A stretch of 19,582 nucleotides of DNA from DAOUCP01 sp034432155 (lineage in GTDB: Bacteria > Chloroflexota > Anaerolineae > Epilineales > Epilineaceae): positions 1-19,582 of the forward strand of contig DAOUCP010000104.1 in the NCBI GenBank assembly GCA_034432155.1. Reading direction: 5' to 3'. Under the pieces are notes generated by a model that saw nothing but the letters and a program-made list of their open reading frames with translations, had not been told where the DNA came from and did not search any database. This document shows, one piece after another, positions 14,653 to 19,582 of the stretch. Every line of letters begins with the position of its first letter. Position 1 is the stretch's first letter. A program made the translations under genes and the position numbers.

Positions 14653-15531
14653 ATGAGCGCGCCGCGGTCTTCGACGGATGGGGCGTGGCGGCTGACCGGC
14701 CAGTATGTCATCGAGCGTCAGAACGCCGACGGTGGCTACTCCTTTGCCCAAGGCGCCGAGTCGTCAGCCGCCGACACGTACTATGCCCTCCAGATCCTAC
14801 GCTCGCTCGGAGTGGAGCCGCCGCGACCGAGCGACACCGTGCGGTTTCTGCAGCGGCTGCAAAAGCGCGACGGCAGCTTTGATTCGATCCCCGTGGCTTT
14901 CTTCGTCACCTTCGGGCTGCAGGCACTGGGGAGTCGGCCGCTTTTGGACGTCGCTGCCTACCTCACGTCTCGGCAGCGCGAGAACGGCATGTTTGGCAGC
15001 CTGCAAGCCGACAGTGAGACGTCCTCGGAGCTGGAGCAGACGGCACTGGCGCTCGAGGTCCTGCAGGCCATCGAACACCCCGTCGATCTGTCCCAGACCT
15101 GCGAGACGGTAGCCGCCTTGCAGCATCGCGACGGCAGCTTCGGCCGTCGTGGCTACTCGCGCCTCGGAGCCACGTCTCACGCACTCGCGATACTAGCGGC
15201 CGGCCATCATGCCGGCCCTGCTCTGCCGGCTGCGGTGGCATACGTGCGCGCCTGTGAGGATCCGGCCGGTGGCTTTCGCTGGTCTCCGGACAGCCGCGAC
15301 GGGTACCGAGTCATCGATAACACGTACTTCGGCTGCCGCTGCCTGGCTCTGGCACAGGCCGAGCCGCGGTATCCGGTTCAAACCCTCGCCGCAATCGCGC
15401 GCTTGCGCAATGCCAATGGCGGCTTCCGACGCTCCCCGTTTCTCGGTATCGCCACCTTCGAAGCGACGCACTACGCCGTCGCAGCGAGCCGCTGGCTGTT
15501 GGAAGCCTTGCCAGCGAGCCGGCGATGGTGA
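14653..15531 (+). CDS. Prenyltransferase/squalene-cyclase repeat protein
   Basis: This 292-residue protein is built of alpha-alpha barrel repeats of the prenyltransferase/squalene oxidocyclase type. Repeated 'DGGYSF/DGSF/GGF' turns are seen: QNADGGYSF, QKRDGSFDS, RENGMFGS, QHRDGSFGRRG, DPAGGFRWS and ANGGFRRS, each preceded by a helix with Leu/Ala pattern. The length and the lack of a DxDD motif argue against a full triterpene cyclase. It resembles a half-barrel or protein-prenyltransferase-beta-like scaffold whose ligand is unknown. ATG at 14653 has AGGTGAG 10 nt upstream. GTG at 14626, with AGGAG at 14615-14619, is a real alternative that would overlap the previous gene by 17 bp. Either way it is coupled to the pyrophosphatase-like gene. 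Confidence 0.8.
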   Translation: MSAPRSSTDGAWRLTGQYVIERQNADGGYSFAQGAESSAADTYYALQILRSLGVEPPRPSDTVRFLQRLQKRDGSFDSIPVAFFVTFGLQALGSRPLLDVAAYLTSRQRENGMFGSLQADSETSSELEQTALALEVLQAIEHPVDLSQTCETVAALQHRDGSFGRRGYSRLGATSHALAILAAGHHAGPALPAAVAYVRACEDPAGGFRWSPDSRDGYRVIDNTYFGCRCLALAQAEPRYPVQTLAAIARLRNANGGFRRSPFLGIATFEATHYAVAASRWLLEALPASRRW

Positions 15532-15602
15532 GCGCGGCGCGCCCGATCGTTTGGTCTTGGGCGTTGTCTCCAACACCTGGCTCTGGCCCGCACACCGTTG
15601 AG

Positions 15603-16097
15603 CTAGCGATTGCTCCGAGGCAGCTTCGCCAGCAGACCACGCAGGTCCTCCGACAGAGTCATTCTGTATCCCGAGCCAGTTTCGCGATCCGCCACCAGTA
15701 GATAGTAGGGCGCTTCTACCTCTCCCTCATGCGGAAACCACACGCGGAACGTGCCACTCAGCACCATCGCAACGTCGGGCTCGGATCCATGCGCCACCAG
15801 CCCAGGGTCTATTCCAAGGCCACCTTGCTCCTCGGCATATATATCCACGGCAGCAACCACGTCTACCTGCCCGCTCGCTTCACCCGCGGCAACAAGGTCT
15901 TCCGCCAACCGCTCAGCGACAGCCTGGCCGGTCCATCCGATGAACTCGTGCCGCTGCATCCTTGCCGGCAGCGTAGGAACGTACCACGTCGGCGTTGGCT
16001 CCACCTCCGCACGAGACTCCTGCCCCATGTAGCCAACAGCCATTGTCACGAGTAGCGCAACGACCATGAATACAGCAACGATCCAACGGCACTTCAT
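15603..16097 (-). CDS. Small exported protein of unknown function
   Basis: This 164-residue protein starts with a basic N-terminus and a hydrophobic segment (about 5-22, WIVAVFMVVALLVTMAVGY), so it is secreted or anchored. The mature part is acidic, with EFIGWTGQAVAERLAEDL and a likely beta-rich half (VAMVLSGTFRVWFPHEGEVEAPYYLLVADRETGSGYRM). No lipobox Cys and no recognised domain. The start ATG at 16097 has a strong AAGGAGG six or so bases upstream. It converges on the cyclase-repeat gene with a 71-bp gap lacking a clear terminator. Confidence 0.75.
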   Translation of the reverse strand: MKCRWIVAVFMVVALLVTMAVGYMGQESRAEVEPTPTWYVPTLPARMQRHEFIGWTGQAVAERLAEDLVAAGEASGQVDVVAAVDIYAEEQGGLGIDPGLVAHGSEPDVAMVLSGTFRVWFPHEGEVEAPYYLLVADRETGSGYRMTLSEDLRGLLAKLPRSNR

Positions 16098-16214
16098 TTC
16101 GCCCTCCTTTTCGCGAAATCCAGCAGAAGCTACTCGTGTCGCCGAGCACGAAGTCACTCTTTATGAGCTTCGATACACCAACATGAAGTACCGCAGCTCG
16201 AGATCGAATACTCT

Positions 16215-16454
16215 TCACCACCACCGTCCCCCCATACACCCACACTCGACGTACTCTTGGCCGGTGAAGTGGCTGCCATTCCCGGCCGATACCAGGGTGG
16301 TGCCGTAGCTCACGTTGACGAGGTTCATGCTCTTCGGGTGCCGGTACGTGACATCCATCAACAACTTGAAGCTCCAGAAGTGCGTTCCGGAGGCACCGAT
16401 GCACTCGTAGCCGTCGCAGACGGCGACCAAGAAGCCGCGTGGCCGGCGGTACAT
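16215..16454 (-). pseudogene. Probable gene remnant, 79 codons
   Basis: The frame from ATG at 16454 to TGA at 16215 has the strong G/C third-position preference of the real genes here, and plausible protein sequence (AVCDGYECIGASGTHFWSF, NLVNVSYGTTLVSAGNGSHF). It has no ribosome binding site, and the frame is closed by a stop 14 codons upstream, beyond a (GA)-rich run. Just upstream, ATG at 16544 with GGGAGG starts a 16-codon frame that ends before the run. A frameshift in the purine-rich tract of a once longer exported or Cys-rich protein would explain this. An intact small gene is the alternative. The family is not recognised. Confidence 0.4.
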
Positions 16455-16649
16455 GGGAGAGCCGGAGGGAGAGCTACTTTCTCTCTCTCCCTTTCATTCT
16501 CTGTCTGAACGGAACCTTCGCGGAGCGAAACAGATGCGGGACATTTCTGCCTCCCGTTGGTAAGAGAGGGTTCATACACTGATGATACCAGAGATCACGG
16601 GTCCTGTCACTAGCTGGTATCGAGCAGCCTGTCGAGGAAAGCTGGGAGG

Positions 16650-16835
16650 TTGGAGGGGCCTCGGGCTAACCCGTGCGGCCTGACCAAGTCGTTCCGGGAA
16701 TCCGTCATCGAGCACGGCCAAAACGCGCAGGCGCTGGTGGACGAGACGGCCCAGATCATGGTGGCGACCGGTCGGACCCAAGACGCCAACGACAAGGCGC
16801 AGCTCGTGCCGTGCGGGCGCCGAACGCGGCGCTGA
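16650..16835 (+). pseudogene. Possible short coding remnant
   Basis: The 61-codon frame has strongly G/C third positions and sequence LTKSFRESVIEHGQNAQALVDETAQIM-like, faintly reminiscent of short antidote or DNA-binding proteins that begin 'LTRSFKETV'. It has no clear ribosome binding site and ends without a recognisable domain. It could equally be chance in high-GC DNA. Confidence 0.2.
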
Positions 16836-16970
16836 TGTGCCGTCGGGGCCATTGGCAACTCCGGCGCCGATCGAATCGGGGCCGAGGACGAGGGCCGATG
16901 GCCACAAGCCAGGTCAGGGCGGTCCACACACCGATCCCCGACAGGCTTCTAGGCAGCGCGATCCTCGCGG

Positions 16971-16976
16971 TATACA
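16971..16976 (+). promoter_or_regulatory. Candidate -10 box of the EVE-like gene
   Basis: TATACA in the context GCGGTATACACTC resembles the -10 contexts at 5446 and 4743. It lies about 75 nt before the ATG at 17052. The -35 region is poor. Confidence 0.3.
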
Positions 16977-17051
16977 CTCTTGGCAGCGCGGTCGAGTCGC
17001 GGCCGCGGTAGCTGGCGGGGCCCGGATGAGGCCTCGACAAAGGAGGGAGAT

Positions 17052-17837
17052 ATGAAATCGGCGCCGCACCGACCGAAGGCTGACCGGCAACGGATCGAGC
17101 ACGATGAGCCAGATAACGATCGGCCACCGCCGGAAGACGAGACAGTCGATATGGAAGCGGCGCGCGACCGACCGAAGGCTCACTGGCTGTGGGTCGAGGA
17201 TGATGAGGCAGGCGGTGATCGGCGACAGCTCGAAGACGTACGTGCCGACGCGGAATCCGGCGAGGAGTTTTGGTCCAACTGCGACAAAGACACGTCAGAA
17301 GGCGATCTTGTCCTCCTCTACCGGCGTTCCCCAACCGCGGCCCTGGTCGAGCTGCTCGAGATCACCAGCGACGCCGGGTTCGTGGAAGTCCAAATGGCCG
17401 ACGACGAGCTCGGCTCGAGCGAGTTCACGGTGCTGGCCAGTGCCGGCGTCGCCAACGATCCGGACATCGCGGCCCGCTTCCAAGCGTTCCTCACGGCCCT
17501 GGACCCCAAGAGCGAGCAGGCCGACATCGAAGGCTTGTGGCACGACTTCGTCCGAGCCGTCCTTGAGCCACTTGGCTTTCCGCCCGACACTGTGGTCGTC
17601 GATGACAGCCTGGATGGCACGTGGGTCTGCAGCTGGGTCACTCGCCACACCCTGGCCCGGCCTCTGACCTTCCGCGAGATGAAGGCCGATCCATTCCTTT
17701 CCGACAAGTGGCCGTCCTTGCGCTCGCGCTTTCGGACCGATGCGCTGATCCCAGCCGACGTCTGGACGCACCTGTCGGCAATGCTGCGCGCTCGTGATCC
17801 GGCGTTCGGCCAGGTGATCGACAGCCTGGGCAACTGA
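17052..17837 (+). CDS. EVE/PUA-like domain protein with duplicated acidic N-terminus
   Basis: This is a 261-residue protein. From about residue 72 it resembles EVE-type domains of the PUA superfamily, which bind modified nucleobases in DNA or RNA. It shows FWSNCDKDTSEGDLVLLYRR near the start, and RPLTFREMKADPFLSDKWPSLRSRF and IPADVWTHL at the end, as in related Chloroflexota and actinobacterial proteins. Residues 4-69 are two copies of a charged 33-residue unit sharing DRPKA/HRPKA and DDE/HDE blocks, probably disordered and acidic. ATG at 17052 has AAAGGAGGGAG upstream, a strong site. The ligand is not known. No restriction, modification or antiviral gene is seen nearby that would confirm a defence role. 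Confidence 0.75.
   Translation: MKSAPHRPKADRQRIEHDEPDNDRPPPEDETVDMEAARDRPKAHWLWVEDDEAGGDRRQLEDVRADAESGEEFWSNCDKDTSEGDLVLLYRRSPTAALVELLEITSDAGFVEVQMADDELGSSEFTVLASAGVANDPDIAARFQAFLTALDPKSEQADIEGLWHDFVRAVLEPLGFPPDTVVVDDSLDGTWVCSWVTRHTLARPLTFREMKADPFLSDKWPSLRSRFRTDALIPADVWTHLSAMLRARDPAFGQVIDSLGN
17061..17258 (+). repeat. Two 99-bp tandem copies inside the EVE-like gene
   Basis: Copies span 17061-17159 and 17160-17258. The block GACCGAAGGCT at 17071 recurs at 17170, exactly 99 bp later, and the flanking codons match patchily. The duplication is in frame (33 codons). Confidence 0.6.
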
Positions 17838-17856
17838 CGGCCGAGGCGCCACGTCC

Positions 17857-17982
17857 CGGATCAACGGTCTGGGCCACGGAAGCCCAAATGCCGCGCCGCG
17901 GATCGACCCTCTGCACGACGGCAGTTCCGGTGTCGCGCCACGGATCGACGGGCTGGGCGTCGCAAGTCGACGATCCACGGAC
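17857..17982. repeat. Three 42-bp tandem repeats after the EVE-like gene
   Basis: CGGATCAACG (17857), CGGATCGACC (17899) and CGGATCGACG (17941) head units of exactly 42 bp, which share further CTGGGC and GCGCC blocks. The gene's own 3' end (GATCGACAGCCTGGGCAAC from 17816) looks like a further copy shifted by one base. The array fills most of the gap before the convergent MFS gene. Confidence 0.65.
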
Positions 17983-18022
17983 GCGCGGGCCGTCAGGACG
18001 AGTTACGCGCGGCACCCCCGCC

Positions 18023-19327
18023 TCATACCCAACGGGCGAGAAGGATCGCGGCCACGACGGCCAAGCCGGAGCCGAAGAGAAACGGCGCGGCCGGCCCGAG
18101 GCCAGCCCAAGCGCCGACCCCTTGCCACAGCACGCCAGCGATCAGGCTCGCCGGCAAGAGCGTCAAGCCAACTGCGGCGTTGTACAGCCCGTAGGCCGTT
18201 CCGCGCGCCGCCGGCTCGACGACGTCGGCCACCAGGGCCTTGGCCACGCCTTCCGTGAGCCCATAGTAGACGCCGTAGGCTGGCCACAGGAGCCAGAATG
18301 CCCAGGGCGCCTTGGCCAGCCCAAAGCCAAGGTAGACGGCGGCATACAGCAGCCAGCCGCTGGCAATCAGCCGACGACGATCCATACGGTCGGAGAGCGC
18401 TCCCAGCGGCGCAGCAACCAGGCTGTACACCAGGTTGAAGGTGGCAAGCATCGCCAGCACCCCAAGGACGGTGGCGCCGCCTGCTTGCGCCCGCAACACG
18501 AGGAAGCTGTCGCTCGAATTGCCGAGGGTGAAGACGATCACCACCAGGAGCAGCCGTCGAAAGCGGACGTCGAGCGGGGCGCCGCCCAGACGCGCCGCAG
18601 CTCGCTGCCCGGCGGTTTGGGTCCGCTCCCGGACACCGAACCACAGAACCAGCGGCGCCAGCACGGCTGGCACGACGGCCCACGCCACGACCGTACGGAA
18701 CGTCGAGCCCGCCAGGGCCACGGCGCCCTGCTGGGCGCGCCACACCAGAACCATGGCCACGAGGAGACCCGTAAACGCCCCGGCCGTGTCAGCCGCGCGA
18801 TGGAGGCCGAAGCCTGCGCCACGGTTCTCCGCTGCCAGGCTGTCGGCCAGGAGCGCATCGCGTGGCGCGGTGCGAATGCCTTTCCCGAGCCGATCCAGGA
18901 AGCGGGCGACGAACACGTGCCCCCAGTGCGTTGCCACACCGAGCAACGGAACCGCGAACGCCGCTAGGGCATAGCCTCCGGTCGTGAGCGGCTTGCGCTG
19001 CCCAGAGCGGTCCGACCACCAGCCGGCAACGATCTTCGTCAGACTGGCGGTCGTCTCGGCGATGCCCTCGACCAAGCCGACGATGGACAGCCGCGCGCCA
19101 AGCACGTTGGCCAGGAACAGAGGCGTCAGATGCACGAGCATCTCGCTCGACACATCGCGCAGGTAGCTGGCCAGCGACAAGGCCCAGACGTTGCGGGGCA
19201 CGGCGCGCCAGCCGAAACGACCGGCGCCGGCACCAGGGGGCGAAACGTCGAGACTCACCGAGGGCATCGTCAAGGTTGGCCAGCCAGGTCGGCCTGCGCT
19301 CCCATCGGCGCGGGAGGCCATCGTCAT
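18023..19327 (-). CDS. MFS transporter
   Basis: This 434-residue protein of the major facilitator superfamily has about 12 hydrophobic helices in two halves. Signature loops are present: GWWSDRSGQRKPL after helix 2, and the motif FLDRLGKGIRTAPRDALLADS typical of one MFS subgroup. The mirrored loop in the second half is GALSDRMDRRRLIASG. A hydrophilic N-terminal tail of about 40 residues precedes helix 1. The start ATG at 19327 lacks a clear ribosome binding site; ATG at 19321 and 19267 are alternatives. An extended -10 promoter lies upstream at 19396-19404. The substrate is unknown; members of this subgroup are usually annotated as drug or metabolite exporters. Confidence 0.9.
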   Translation of the reverse strand: MTMASRADGSAGRPGWPTLTMPSVSLDVSPPGAGAGRFGWRAVPRNVWALSLASYLRDVSSEMLVHLTPLFLANVLGARLSIVGLVEGIAETTASLTKIVAGWWSDRSGQRKPLTTGGYALAAFAVPLLGVATHWGHVFVARFLDRLGKGIRTAPRDALLADSLAAENRGAGFGLHRAADTAGAFTGLLVAMVLVWRAQQGAVALAGSTFRTVVAWAVVPAVLAPLVLWFGVRERTQTAGQRAAARLGGAPLDVRFRRLLLVVIVFTLGNSSDSFLVLRAQAGGATVLGVLAMLATFNLVYSLVAAPLGALSDRMDRRRLIASGWLLYAAVYLGFGLAKAPWAFWLLWPAYGVYYGLTEGVAKALVADVVEPAARGTAYGLYNAAVGLTLLPASLIAGVLWQGVGAWAGLGPAAPFLFGSGLAVVAAILLARWV

Positions 19328-19395
19328 GGCGTGCGCGCTCGACGGGGCGGACGCCGGTGCGGCCGAGGGGCCCTCGGCCGCGTCCGACGAGTGCT

Positions 19396-19424
19396 AGCAT
19401 AGCATGGCCGGGCCGCCTTCGGAA
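19396..19424 (-). promoter_or_regulatory. Candidate extended -10 promoter of the MFS gene
   Basis: On the minus strand, TGCTATGCT (19404-19396) is an extended -10. TTCCGA (19424-19419) is a weak -35 with 17-bp spacing. The leader to 19327 would be about 60 nt. Confidence 0.4.
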
Positions 19425-19451
19425 GCAGAGGCGACCTGCGACTCGGTGGCA

Positions 19452-19582
19452 CTACGCCTTGGTCACGCGCGGCAGGAAGAGCCTCGCCCCTGCAGCCGGC
19501 CGCGTGACCGTCCCTGGCACCTCACTCGTGGCCGTCGGCGGCGCTCCGGGAGCGACGGTGCCGGGCGCCGTGGCTGTCGCGG
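19452..19582 (-). CDS. C-terminus of a surface protein (runs off the right edge)
   Basis: Only the last 42 codons are in the window. They encode a Thr/Pro/Ala-rich linker (TATAPGTVAPGAPPTAT, SEVPGTVTRPA) followed by ARLFLPRVTKA and a TAG stop. Such a linker capped by a hydrophobic 'LFLPxV-K' end is characteristic of exported Chloroflexota proteins. Third codon positions are almost all G or C, supporting coding. The function of the missing part is unknown. Confidence 0.6.
   Translation of the reverse strand, partial: ATATAPGTVAPGAPPTATSEVPGTVTRPAAGARLFLPRVTKA

Larger units (their letters stand above)
16455..17051. other. Sparse region of about 600 bp
   Basis: This stretch contains a polypyrimidine tract on the plus strand (16477-16506), a 16-codon open frame on the minus strand (16544 to 16494), a possible coding remnant at 16650-16835 (plus) and a -10 box at 16971. 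No full gene, tRNA or insertion-sequence end is seen. Confidence 0.45.

Noticed and set aside
12810..14711. Very long minus-strand open frame opposite the pyrophosphatase-like gene
   Set aside because: Low-complexity, Arg/Gly-rich translation with no domain; a shadow produced by high GC, including the 33-bp repeat region.

Overview
The window is high-GC DNA with dense genes on both strands. It probably comes from a member of the Chloroflexota. That is an inference from several traits: GTG and TTG starts, secreted proteins carrying a hydrophobic 'xFxPLxxR'-type motif, Pro/Thr/Gly-rich linkers, an RRM protein with a short basic tail, an EVE-like protein and a prenyltransferase/cyclase-repeat protein. 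No rRNA, tRNA, CRISPR array, intact insertion sequence or replication origin was seen.

Layout. (1) 119-2254: an ADP-ribosylglycohydrolase (minus), in visibly AT-richer DNA than the rest, divergent from a COG2187-like aminoglycoside-phosphotransferase-fold kinase (plus). (2) 2581-4719: a large secreted protein of unknown family (minus), divergent from a one-domain RRM RNA-binding protein (5034-5342) that ends in a clear GNRA-loop terminator. (3) 5446-10368: a tightly packed plus-strand operon. It encodes a MacA-like adaptor, a MacB/LolD-type ATPase, a MacB/FtsX permease, a DUF4405-like membrane protein with two matched His pairs, and a two-helix Gly/Arg-rich protein. Its leader carries six in-register 19-bp repeats ending at the adaptor's ribosome binding site. 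(4) 10602-12658: two minus-strand envelope genes, an M23 (LytM) zinc peptidase followed by an anchored protein with GYP-repeat linker.

(5) 12770-15531: a divergent control region (palindrome, extended -10, three stacked hairpins with a T-rich tail) leads into a fusion protein. The fusion has a degenerate family I pyrophosphatase domain, PH-like regions and a tail of five 11-residue repeats. It is followed at once by a prenyltransferase/squalene-cyclase-repeat protein. (6) 15603-17050: a small exported protein, a probable gene remnant and a sparse stretch. (7) 17052-17837: an EVE/PUA-like protein with an internal 99-bp duplication, followed by three 42-bp tandem repeats. (8) 18023-19327: an MFS transporter (minus). 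At the right edge is the C-terminus of another surface protein (minus).

The best candidates for something undescribed are the pyrophosphatase-like/PH-like fusion with its structured leader, and the MacAB operon that also carries a putative di-heme DUF4405 cytochrome. The window also contains several decayed but strictly in-register tandem repeats (19, 33, 42 and 99 bp), which suggests that short-unit duplication is an active source of variation in this genome.
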